From Schizochytrium sp. TIO01 (Eukaryota > Sar > Bigyra > Thraustochytrida > Thraustochytriidae), in assembly GCA_004764695.1 (NCBI GenBank), contig SMSO01000037.1, positions 108,247 through 172,246 on the forward strand: a stretch of DNA of 64,000 nt, read 5' to 3'. Below the pieces are notes generated by a model that was not told the origin of the DNA, ran no database searches, and was given only the letters and a program-made list of their open reading frames with translations. The position numbers and the translations under genes were made by a program. Shown here one piece after another: positions 40,485-50,691 of the stretch. Position 1 is the stretch's first letter. The number at the start of each line of letters is the position of its first letter.

Positions 40485-42999
40485 TACTTCTAGCATTTTC
40501 TTTTTTAAGAAAAAGAAAAAGATTTGGCAACTAACCCCTGTCTGTAGACGGCTCAATGCACAACTATTCATTCTTTCCAAGTAAACTTCAATGCTCCGAT
40601 CTTTTGCTTCAAAACTTGCAGTGTCTTGACAATTAATCCCTGGCCCTGTAATCATGTTGTTGTTAGCTGCACGTACAAGTGAGATTTAATCTCTACGGCC
40701 AATATAGTATGTGTATAGATAATGATCATTCGAGTTGTTTCTTTCAATTTTAATTACCAAGAATATAAATGTTTTTTTGTAAAATAATGCAAAAACAGAA
40801 AAACGTTTAAGTGACAGAGCATATAGGCTTCTTCGCAACCCAAACACGGTCGATTTGTTCGAGTATGACAGCTGCAGAATATTGATACACCGTTTGTGAA
40901 AGCATAAGAATTTTAATTGCAAACTCTGATCTATGCTGAGTAACTGGCTGCTTAGATTATAAATTTGACTGCGTAATGAATTCGAATGTTGTCCTTCAAG
41001 TAAATGTCAACAGATCGCAGGAGAGCACACAGCCTCGTTCAATGAAATAAACGCGGATTTGACGATTAGCCTTCATTTGACGGCAAGAGATTCCGTTTAA
41101 ATCGCAACTCGGGCGAAAAGAGTATCAAAATTATCCTCAATCCCCACCCATATTATCTTACGCAGCCAAACAAATTGTAAATGAAAGGCCAGGAGGTGGT
41201 TCGAGTTAGAGACCTAAAGAAAGGCTAGACCAGCTCTGTACAGCACTCTTAGCGATCTTTTTCTCTCAAAGCTTTGAACAATTCCATTGTTGACTTTATC
41301 AATTGTCCGGAGTAACTCAGAACGTCAACAAAGGTCCCCTTCCGACTTGTTCAACTTTTAGAATTAACAGTCCCTACCAGAGTACTACCACCATTCTACC
41401 ATGGAAGGACTTGGCAGCTCTAGGTAGATAGGCGTGTTTGTTTCTTGAGCAAAGAATCATCCTCATACAATAGCGTTTGCACTGCGCAATGCGTACTGGT
41501 AGCAGTTGTTCATCCTCGGAATTCTGCAATCAATGCCTGACGATTGAAAGAACAACTTGGGTGGTGAAAAGGCTGGTTGGAGCCAATTATGTGGGTGCGC
41601 AGGCTATCAATCAGTCCTCGAAGAGAGTCTCTGCACCAAGAAGATTGTCTGCAGCTCTTGAAGAACTTTTAGAAAGTCCCCTACTGCTAAGAACTTGGGG
41701 CTCTTCCGGACTTGCACGCGATCTCCTTGCTTTAATTTTCCAAGTTTTCAATTCATATTTCCTTTAAAGAAAAAAAATTCTTGGACCGCATTTGTGTTGA
41801 GAAAGTCTTCACCACTTTTTTTCTTACTCCTTTTTGTTATTTTCCCTCTAGTGTAAGAAGTTTACCTACTACTAGAACTGAATGAAAGCTTCAACTCAAC
41901 CTTGTCAGGAGTGAATAATTATCCTAAATTTGTAGCTCTAACTTCAAATATAAATACATTTGTTCTTCGTTGGTTCTGTCATATAGGTATCTGGAGCTTA
42001 AATCTCGTGGCATATGGAGCTTTGTCATGAGGACTATTCCATTGTTTGCAGACGGGGTTCTCTGCATTCATTTCCTTGAAGAGATTCAATAAGGAAAGGA
42101 ACTGTCGTTTATATTCTTGAAAGGATCTCTGACAACAATAACAACCAAAAAAGTTTGCACTTTTTTTATTGTTCAACATTAAAATTGGAAGTAATAAAAA
42201 TCCTAGTAGTAGGAAATTTTTGGATTAAAAAATAAAGATTGAAGATCATTTTGGTAGCTATCTCATCCGAAGATGGAAGGGCCCAGGAAGGTGATGAGCA
42301 GCCTCTGTTTTAAAGTTTTAAGCACCTCTCTTGGTATCGTGGGGTAAGCTCTTTCAGTTTATTTGCTCTCTATCCCGAGTGCGAGCAGAGCCACTCGTTA
42401 CAGAAGAAGATGGACTCGTAGGTAGTGTGAGTGATGATCTTTGTTTCCCTTCAACTGCTACCTCTTTCCTTCCTTTCTTTGTCTTTTACTTAAGTCCACA
42501 GGGAGAGATTCTTAGCGCTGCTGGAGATTCTCTATCAGTGGTGAAGCCTGTATAGCGTCTAGTCATAAGCATGAAATTCCCCTATGCACCATGTGTCGGA
42601 ATCTACGTTTCCAAGTCTTGACTTCCACTGATTAATGATCGAGCAAATTACGGCAAGATCTCAGAGGTCCTCACTGCAGATCATCTTATATTCTAGACTG
42701 ACAAACTTTTTGAGAGTTAATGATTCCATATTTTTGCACAACACAACTCTGGCACACTGGACAAAATCATCCTCCTAGCTGCACTGGGATAAAAAGCCCT
42801 TCTGTGGTTTCCAAGTGAAGATTTCATTAGAGGAGCTGTGGGGTTTTCTCTGCCAGTGGTGCGAGAGCATAGAGGAGCGGCACGTGCAGAGATCTTTAAG
42901 TCGAGCCAATGCATAAAATACAAGTAAAAAATGAAGAAGTAGGCGAGCCTACATTTAAAATTGCTTGGCCTCCACGCGAATCAGTACGCTGTGCAGACT

Positions 43000-43565
43000 A
43001 ATTTCTGAACAAAAGTCGAGGAATTCTATCACCGAGACTCTCTATCAAACGACCATCTGCGGGCCCCGCTCCGAGCTCGTTGTCCTCAATCGCCGCACTT
43101 TCTCGACCCACCAGTAAGTAGAGCTCTAGACCTTTCTTTCCCTCGCTCGGGTGTCGCCTCACGTTATTGCTTTTGATTGATCGCATCAGTCAGTGTCTCT
43201 TTTTTTATTTTTTTAAAGACACTTCCTTTTACTCTCTTTTATTTTTCTCTTTCTCCCTCTCTTTTAGCGAGCTTTTCTTTCGCACTTTCGTTCTGCTTTT
43301 TCCACCTTGTGCCCTCGTCTCTAAAATGAGCCGAGGAAGTTTTAACGCACTGCTGCCTTCGCTCGAGCTGCAGCAAACCCCGAACCCTGCTCGAAGGTGA
43401 TACTACCAGTTGCACCAGGTGCTGCTGCTTACGAATTAAGAAAGAACTCACTCAACATAACCAGAGCAAGTCAAAGAGTTCACTAGGACTATCTGCGCCG
43501 TGCACGTGCCAGCCCCTCTTAGTGCATATATACTCATATTTACATACACAAAGCGTCTGTGACGA
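43000..43565 (+). promoter_or_regulatory. Promoter and 5' leader region of the AP2 gene
   Basis: It includes a long pyrimidine tract (about 43197-43265), a GCACGTGC palindrome (CACGTG core 43503-43508) 58 bp before the ATG and a TATA-like CATATATAC at 43525-43533. The G-box/TATA pair just before the start makes this the clearest core-promoter candidate in the window (inference). Confidence 0.5.
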
Positions 43566-44585
43566 ATGATGAGCGAGGTCGCCGACTACTTTCAGTACAC
43601 AGATTACAGCAAATCTTCCCCACTTACCGAGCAACCGCCCACCCCGGAAAACATCATGGAACTCGGTATGATTGAGAGCAACGCGGAGCCCGCTACGCCT
43701 TTCACTTGGCATGTGAAGAACGAGGAAATCGCTCACAACCACAACATGAACAATATGAGCAACCCCAACCACCTCAATAGCAACAACAATATGTCGATCA
43801 TGGAGGCCCCTGTAACCTCGTTCTCAGAGATCATGGAAATGCCTCAGCACGCTAACCACTTTGCCAACTTTCAGTCCACGCAGCTTCAGTTACCTAGCAT
43901 GCACCAGCACCTGCCGCAGACGACCGCAATGGCTAACCTCAGCAACTTCTCAAGCTACTTCACGAGCGATGAACTCAGTACCAACAACTGGCTTCAAGGC
44001 CTTGAGACCTCTGATCTTGGCCCTCTCGAGAGTGAGTGGAGCATTCTCCTTGGCCAGCAGCAAGACTCCTCGAATGGCCAGGGCAATCATTTCATGTCTC
44101 ATGGCCAACCTTTTGGAGGCTCTCGCAAGAACTCGCTCATCATCAAGAGCGCTCTTATGGGGGAGAACAACTTTATGTCTCGTGCCAACCAGTTGCCCAC
44201 TACTCCGGCCAACAGCGCTGTTCGCACCGCTGCCACATGCCCGACCACTGATGTTACTGATAACAAGAAGTTGAAGCGCATCTCCAAGGCTTCCCGTCGC
44301 GGTGCACCATCACGTGCTCTGGCTCCTTCCCCGGGATCCAAACCGGTTGTGAAAAAGACCACCCAGCGCTCCAGAGAGCAGTCCTCAAAGTACCGCGGTG
44401 TATCAAGGTGCAGCAAGGATGGACGCTTTCAATCGCGCATTCGTGTTGGTGCCAAGGTCATCTACCTTGGACGTTTTAAGAATGAGGTACAGGCTGCCCG
44501 TGCTTACGATGTTGCTGCGATTCAGTACCACGAGAAGCGTGCCTGCCTCAACTTTCCGGACCAGATTGAAAAGCCCGCCGTGTAA
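43566..44585 (+). CDS. AP2/ERF-domain transcription factor
   Basis: The 339-residue product carries one AP2 DNA-binding domain at its C terminus (about 274-331): SKYRGVSRCSKDGRFQSRI, GAKVIYLGRFKNEVQAARAY, DVAAIQYHEKRACLNFP. The YRG and WLG-like (here YLG) elements and the RAYD helix are intact, so DNA binding is expected. The first 270 residues are Asn/Met/Ser/Gln-rich, with a basic patch KKLKRISKASRRG just before the domain that may act as a nuclear signal; the rest resembles an activation region. Two ATGs are adjacent (43566 and 43569). Single-AP2 proteins of this kind are found in plants, apicomplexans and stramenopiles. The gene is flanked by 16.6 kb upstream and 2.8 kb downstream without clear genes, which is exceptional here. 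Confidence 0.93.
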   Translation: MMSEVADYFQYTDYSKSSPLTEQPPTPENIMELGMIESNAEPATPFTWHVKNEEIAHNHNMNNMSNPNHLNSNNNMSIMEAPVTSFSEIMEMPQHANHFANFQSTQLQLPSMHQHLPQTTAMANLSNFSSYFTSDELSTNNWLQGLETSDLGPLESEWSILLGQQQDSSNGQGNHFMSHGQPFGGSRKNSLIIKSALMGENNFMSRANQLPTTPANSAVRTAATCPTTDVTDNKKLKRISKASRRGAPSRALAPSPGSKPVVKKTTQRSREQSSKYRGVSRCSKDGRFQSRIRVGAKVIYLGRFKNEVQAARAYDVAAIQYHEKRACLNFPDQIEKPAV

Positions 44586-47394
44586 TTTGACCTGTCAGCC
44601 AAGCGCTCAAATCGTTTGTTGAATGCCCCAATGGTTTATATGTCAATCTTGAATTATTCAGGGTCTACGCAACGGTCACTCTCGTTTTACTTTGCTTTTC
44701 CTACTTTCTTTATAAAGAGGAGGTCATGCCTTTCACGCACCAGCACCCCTTCTCTCACGGACGCCTCCGACTTTTACACACAAATCACAAACATAGACTC
44801 GTTTGTTTCTAGAATCTGCCTTGTTGTTGAAAATGATTCTTGGCGGGTTCAACGAAAGCGACGAACTGACTTGTGTGAATGTCGAGGGCGAACGGCTGTT
44901 CTCAATTTGTGTTCTGCGTGCTGCGATGTGCTTGTGTCTTTCTTCTCTTGCCGGATCTTTGTGTGAACTTTTCTTTCCATCTGTGCCTGATTGAAATCCA
45001 ATGTCTAATCGGTCGAAAAACAAAACATGAACACTACATACTGTCGATCGAGCCACACATGCATATGGTTAAACAAGAGTCACTAGTTCTCTATCACACG
45101 AGTGTTATCTACTCTACTACACACTCCAAAACTCCAGCCTGCTATGGCGCACAATCGAATACAAGTCTTCGTGCAACCCAACTGACTATTTTGGAAAAAC
45201 GAAGATGCGGCTACCAGATTTGTGCTGCTTGTGCTGTGCTTGTAATCAATCCCCACTCATTCGTCATCGTATGCAGCAAAAACAGCAACAATCAATTTCA
45301 TGAACCTACACACTCCCTATCATTCGTCTCGACTCCACACTCTGTGTGCTCTTTGTGGCTCGAGCTTGCCCCTTCCTTCCTGGCGCCTTTCGTTTTCTAT
45401 CTCCTGTCCGCTGTTGATGCGCCAAACAATAAAAATAATGACAATACATTTATGAACAATATTTTGCAAAACTTTTCAATATCATTTTCAACCTCTTGTT
45501 CTTGTTGCTGCCTCACACACTATGAAAATGCTTAGATGACAGCTGCAGATTCTTTACTTTTTGAGACTGACACTATTTGCATGGGGATTTTGAAGCAAAA
45601 GTGCAGCTAATAATGCTTTTGGATATCCTTGTCTTTGTGTTGTATGGTCGCATCAAATTAAAAAAGGATTGTCATTTTGCACCAATTGATTACCCAACGC
45701 AATTTCTCACAACTTGCATTTTATACATGAATGTCCAATCCTTCAAATAAGACCTTTCGTTTCTTTGAATTATTTTCCAATGGCGCACTTTACCTGGATC
45801 TACCTTCTATTTGGTATCTGGCTAGTGAAAGTGAGCTTTCCCAGGATAAATGGCATATGGATTTACAACGATTTAAACTTTGACAGTGCACACCTTGTCT
45901 CTCTTGCTCAGAGACCACTGTGCAATTCCAAACGTAGTATTTGTTTTTCCTTTAGCTCAATTCAGACTCCAGTTTGTACTCTGGCGCGCAGTGTCCAGCT
46001 CCCTATTTGTATTTCGACCTCGGGCCATGGTCACTAAGTACAGACCTCACAGGAACGTAGTCTTGCCAAGAGTTTTCACCCCTACATGTGCAAAAAGTTG
46101 CGCAAGCCCATTAGTGCACACCTACAGAAGAGAAAATGTTAAAATCGAAACACTACAATGCCACTCAGTTGACAGTAAACTCTTTACTAAGAGTTATATG
46201 TCAAACAATATTGCATTTTTGCACCATTTGCAGTTTTATGTTACGTTGGGGCAAGCAAGCAGTCGATGTAAACAAACTTATCTAGATTTTTATATTGGAG
46301 CCTCTGGAAGCACAAGGCTTATTAAATTAGAGTAAATTTCCTCAATTGTAACACTAAGAGGGTAGCCTTTAATTTAATTACGATACCGCTGGTGCTGTTG
46401 TGCTATTTACTCACCATAAAGAAAGCGGAAATACTGTTTACATATAGCTTCAAACCCGCCGTATAAGTAATACAGAGCAAGACCGCTTATTCCAGATACA
46501 CAATATTTTTGCTGGGGTAGCGTAGCGTGTGAAATGACAATGGCCTAACGCATAAGTGCCGTATGGCAGAAGGATCAGCATTTTATTTATTTGGAGCATG
46601 CATCTACATGCTTCTATGTGTTACCTCGTGTAATTCTAGGTGCATAACCCAACAACACATTTTTGGATATTTCTTCTTTGCTTATAATAAATCATAGATC
46701 ATCTAAACCTCTTTACGCACGTTGCCTTTTATCTATTTTATGTAGTTTTTTCGTACATGCAAATTTCCACAGCCCTTACTATGGAGGCTCATGTAGACTC
46801 TTTCATCGATGATAGCAAATGACCTCTACAACTTTCTTGGGCTACCCCCGAATCAATTTCCATCTAGCTAGCCTACCTTATATCTCATGTGCTTGAATTT
46901 GTTAATTAGTCCTTTCCTTGAGTATAGATAATACCCATGTCTTGTAATTTATCCTTAATAGCAGTACCTACTAAAAACTGATGCCGTCTAAAGAAGTCAA
47001 AAGACGAAACCAGAAAGCTGACCAGATCACCATCTCGAAAGCCTAGGTTGTGGCACAGCAATAGCCTTCGGGTGGTTCTACGCGGGCGCACTATCTGGTG
47101 TAGAGGGTTTCAAAGCGGCTCCCTCGGTCTTGCTTCCTACGGCAGCGGCGTGAGAGCCTAAAGATTGGCTCCAAGACCCTTCTCATCTCCTCCAAACTTC
47201 GTCTCTTTGTTTCTTGAAACGTGACCTTCTGGTTGGGCTTTACCTTAAAATTGTGGTTTTTTTGCTCGTTCAAGAGTGCCGATCGTCTTTTGCAATCATA
47301 TTTACTTATTCTAGAGAAGCTCTACCTTGGTGGTTGTAATCATACGATCAACACGCACGAAAAACGAACTCGGATCTTGTTTCGCGAGGGCATT
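44586..47394. other. Long spacer between AP2 gene and CLEC16A
   Basis: This 2.8-kb region probably includes a long AP2 3' UTR and the CLEC16A promoter. A 218-codon ATG frame at 44879-45535 exists but is Cys/Ser/Leu-rich without domain features and is judged accidental. No tRNA or tandem repeat was seen. Confidence 0.45.
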
Positions 47395-50301
47395 ATGGCG
47401 TCCTGGTTTCGCAGTGTAGGCCAGAGTACAAACAATCAGCATTCGCAGAGTAATCATGGACATAGCAGTAGTGGTGCTCAGCAGTTTACGGTTCAAAGGC
47501 TGCAGGAACTGTACGCAACTCTATACAAGTATCAGGATCTTTCTAGCTCAAGCATGGCTTCGGCGAATGGGCAAGCTACGTTGATAGAAACCATTCGCGC
47601 GATTGCCGAAGTTATCGTATATGGAGACCAACACACAGAACAGCTATTCGACTATTTTTGTGAAAAAAATATGCTGCCTCTTTTCCTGGGACTCCTTGAT
47701 CAACCCAATTGCAGTATGCCTTTGCAAGTACAAATTATTCAGAGCGTGAGCATTCTCGTCCAAAATATTCGCAGCGAGATTTCACTGTATTATACCCTCA
47801 GCAACAACCATGTCAATCGATTAATCTCTCATTCGTTCGACTTTACCAACGAAGAAGTTCTGGGCCATTACATATCTTTTCTCAAAACACTCTCACTGCG
47901 TCTCAATCAGAACACAATTCAATTCTTCTTTAACGACCGTCTGCACACATTCCCGCTCTTTGAAGAAGCTATTAAATTTTTCGACCACTCCGAGGGAATG
48001 GTGAGAACCGCTGTTCGTACAATCACACTGAATGTTTTCAGGGTTAATGATCCAGCAATGGTCAAATTTCTTGTCCAGGGACCCGCTATTCACTACATCG
48101 AAAAAGTTGTTCGCTATATTCACCAACGCTGCCGCCGCCTTCACTTATTGCTCTTGCGAGCAGGTTTGCCTGAGCAAGACAAGAGGCTGCCTTTCAAACT
48201 TGAAGTTGCTCTTACTGAGCAGCAGGATCACATGTTGTACTTGGAAGATATCCTTAACCTTGACATCGACGGTATGCAAGGTATCGTAGTGGATTCCACG
48301 ATGGCATATCTCTTCCTTCCTTTGCTGATGGCAAGCCTTATGCCTTCAACATTTCCTTTTAGCGAACTTGATGATATGGATGCATCTGACTTTCGTCAAG
48401 CTGGTCTTACGAAGGAGGATATCGACCTTGATCAGCATGGTGCGACAGAGTCCTCCGGTTCTTTACTGGGTCTCTTCTTGCTGGCCCATGCCCTCTTTGT
48501 TTTCTCAAACTCTAAAATGGTCACCCGTATTGCAGAAGCTATTTTTTTGCCCGTACCGGTCTTTATTCCTGAAAGCAATGCAGACGATGCTACCTCTGCA
48601 GCTGCAGTAACCAATGGCGATGTCTCGCCTCGCTCAATGTCACCTCTGCCTGATGCTCAAGCTGAATTCGGCGAGGATGAGCTTTCTGATGAGACTGATG
48701 GCGCTGGGAGCGTGTTAGACGCACCGCAAACATCCGGTGCAAAGGATAACCAACAAGTTGGGGGACTCAAACCGATTCCCTCTGCTAAAAATACCTCATT
48801 TCAGCAGCGCGTACGAAAAGAGGGTAACCCCATTGGTTATGCCCTTATTCAATTTCTCTGTCACGATAACGAGCGTCATTGTCTCGCTGCTGCAAGTGTG
48901 CTTTATGCTTTAATTCACAACGCTTCACTTGATGAGTCTCTCCTCGTACAAGTTGGATTGGGAGTTCAACTCCGGGCTTTAAATAGCTCTTCAGAATTTG
49001 AGGCGGCTTCGTTTTCTTCTACCCCAACCTCTGAAAAATCAAACCCTCCCACTCCACGTGAAAACGCTGCTACTGACCCTGAGAAAACCGCCCAACTTGA
49101 TGATAGCGGTATAGTTGAAACTGACATTCCTGATAAAGAAGAGCCAGATGCGGATGACGCAACAGAGAAATCTTCTGGCGCACTTTCACAGTATATCGTA
49201 CACATCTTATTGCAGCTCTTGGCTAGGGACCCGCCAGTAAGCACATTGTGCCAGCGAGTTGTTGCAAAGCTTGCAATCGATCTTGCTTACGATCATGGCC
49301 TTGACAAGAAAGATCTGGAGGTTCTAAACTTCGCTTACATGACTTCGGTCGAGCGTTTTCGTGTTCAGTTGGAATCTTTTGAAACACATGAGGCCGCCCG
49401 TTTCATTGGTCTTTTCGAACGTGAGTGGGACAGCCTATGTGCTGGGCCACTCAAGGTAGAAAGTCTCATGACACGTCCTGAAACACTTCTCCCCTCGCAC
49501 CCAAGCATGCCCTTAGATGCAAGGCAACCTTACTCAGGCCTGGAAGTCACCCAATCTACGATCCGTTCTTTTATGATCCTACGATTGCTTTGGGTGACGC
49601 TCAACAACAAGCCTAACTCATTGCTTGCTCATGTTGGGTCTTCTGGCTCCTCCACGAAAGAGAATGCACCTATCGATCTCAGCAAGGGCGATTATATTAA
49701 AGTGAATATCTACAACCCGAAAGGTGCTCAAGCCCCAATCCAGCCCGCCTTCCTCGTCCTGGCCGGGGGTGCACTTGTCCTTGCGCAACCCGAAAAGGCT
49801 CGTGAACAGCACGTTGCAAAGGGTATTGTAAGAACGGTTGCACCCTTACAGCATGTTCGATTTGCAGTTGCTCAGGATGACCCTTTGCTCATGTATTTTG
49901 CTGTGCACTCGCCAACGAATCAGCCCATTGGATGGGCTCATCAGCAGTTGGCTGCCTTGCGCGCAGCTTCTACTCCACATTCTGCAGATGTATCACAGCC
50001 GGATGCTTTGAATCCTCGAGCCCAGCAAGGATCCCCCACTTCGTCGAAGTCAGTCGCTGATATTGCTAAGCTCTTTCCTTGGGCTGATGAAAGCGCGAAT
50101 GGACCTGCCTTAGCACGGCACGCCTCCGCAGGAGCGTTTGGCGTAAATCGTACGAAACCAAATGGTTCGACATGGTTTTTTGCACTCCGCTTTAGCGACC
50201 ATGGGACCGCCTACTGGGCGCAGGATCAGCTCGAGCGGGCAATAGAGGTCACTATTTCCGCAAAAATTAAGAGGATGCATCGTCTGATTGAGAAACAGTA
50301 G
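47395..50301 (+). CDS. CLEC16A: CLEC16A / GOP-1 family protein (FPL domain)
   Basis: CLEC16A homologues (fly Ema, worm GOP-1) act on endosomal membranes in Rab conversion, autophagy and mitophagy. The 968-residue product has the N-terminal FPL domain at about residues 35-190: LQELYATLYKY, ETIRAIAEVIVYGDQ, YFCEKNMLPLFLGLL, SLYYTLSNNHVNRLI, YISFLKTLSLRLN, IKFFDHSEGMVRTAVRTITL. These are close to the animal proteins. The middle has helices plus disordered acidic Ser/Asp/Pro-rich inserts. A late block (YIKVNIYNPKGAQAPIQPAF, VAPLQHVRFAVAQDD, NGSTWFFALRFSDHGTAYWA) looks like a PH-type beta fold, as suggested for the family's C terminus. The start is the first ATG in the frame (47395, MASWFRSVGQ); the open frame extends upstream without ATG. 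It converges with the TPR gene, 390 bp apart. Confidence 0.94.
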   Translation: MASWFRSVGQSTNNQHSQSNHGHSSSGAQQFTVQRLQELYATLYKYQDLSSSSMASANGQATLIETIRAIAEVIVYGDQHTEQLFDYFCEKNMLPLFLGLLDQPNCSMPLQVQIIQSVSILVQNIRSEISLYYTLSNNHVNRLISHSFDFTNEEVLGHYISFLKTLSLRLNQNTIQFFFNDRLHTFPLFEEAIKFFDHSEGMVRTAVRTITLNVFRVNDPAMVKFLVQGPAIHYIEKVVRYIHQRCRRLHLLLLRAGLPEQDKRLPFKLEVALTEQQDHMLYLEDILNLDIDGMQGIVVDSTMAYLFLPLLMASLMPSTFPFSELDDMDASDFRQAGLTKEDIDLDQHGATESSGSLLGLFLLAHALFVFSNSKMVTRIAEAIFLPVPVFIPESNADDATSAAAVTNGDVSPRSMSPLPDAQAEFGEDELSDETDGAGSVLDAPQTSGAKDNQQVGGLKPIPSAKNTSFQQRVRKEGNPIGYALIQFLCHDNERHCLAAASVLYALIHNASLDESLLVQVGLGVQLRALNSSSEFEAASFSSTPTSEKSNPPTPRENAATDPEKTAQLDDSGIVETDIPDKEEPDADDATEKSSGALSQYIVHILLQLLARDPPVSTLCQRVVAKLAIDLAYDHGLDKKDLEVLNFAYMTSVERFRVQLESFETHEAARFIGLFEREWDSLCAGPLKVESLMTRPETLLPSHPSMPLDARQPYSGLEVTQSTIRSFMILRLLWVTLNNKPNSLLAHVGSSGSSTKENAPIDLSKGDYIKVNIYNPKGAQAPIQPAFLVLAGGALVLAQPEKAREQHVAKGIVRTVAPLQHVRFAVAQDDPLLMYFAVHSPTNQPIGWAHQQLAALRAASTPHSADVSQPDALNPRAQQGSPTSSKSVADIAKLFPWADESANGPALARHASAGAFGVNRTKPNGSTWFFALRFSDHGTAYWAQDQLERAIEVTISAKIKRMHRLIEKQ

Positions 50302-50691
50302 AATTGGCATTCCTCCATACATCTGCAATCCTCCATTACAATTTAACGCCTTCGTACTATACAAACTCTAATTACTTCGGCTTCAGATATATAATTTTTG
50401 GGGCATGGATTCATTTCATGAAAAACAAAAAGGAAGTAGAGCACATATTCTTAGAATGGATGAATAGACTGCAATATATTTTTTTTTACAAAATCATTTC
50501 TCAGCGATGTCTGTTTAGCCTTAACACGAGTGTAAAGTGGCTTTCTATATAAAATACAACAAAAATGTCGCTGTTGTTGATAAGTACCGCTTCCTCTTAA
50601 GATTAGGTATAACTTGTCTCTTCGTTCAAAAAACGGTTGTTTAGTTGCGTACACACCTAAACCGATGTCAGTCCTTGTGTTGTTTGCCTTG
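50302..50691. other. Short spacer between convergent genes
   Basis: A tail-to-tail spacer of 390 bp that must hold both 3' UTRs. It is AT-rich; nothing else was seen. Confidence 0.6.

Larger units (their letters stand above)
38400..42999. other. Gene-poor region, part 4
   Basis: GCACGTGC palindromes have cores at 38740, 39982 and 42881. A TTTTTG repeat lies at 38423-38446 and the perfect palindrome CCTACTAGTAGG at 40473-40484. TACCTACTACTAG (41863-41875) and TCCTA-gtag-TAGGA (42201-42213) belong to the same motif family. Short frames (for example 41477-41767, 96 codons) are not convincing genes. Confidence 0.45.

Noticed and set aside
44879-45535. 218-codon frame downstream of the AP2 gene
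   Set aside because: Cys/Ser/Leu-rich without domain, repeat or conserved-looking pattern; it probably lies in a long 3' UTR.
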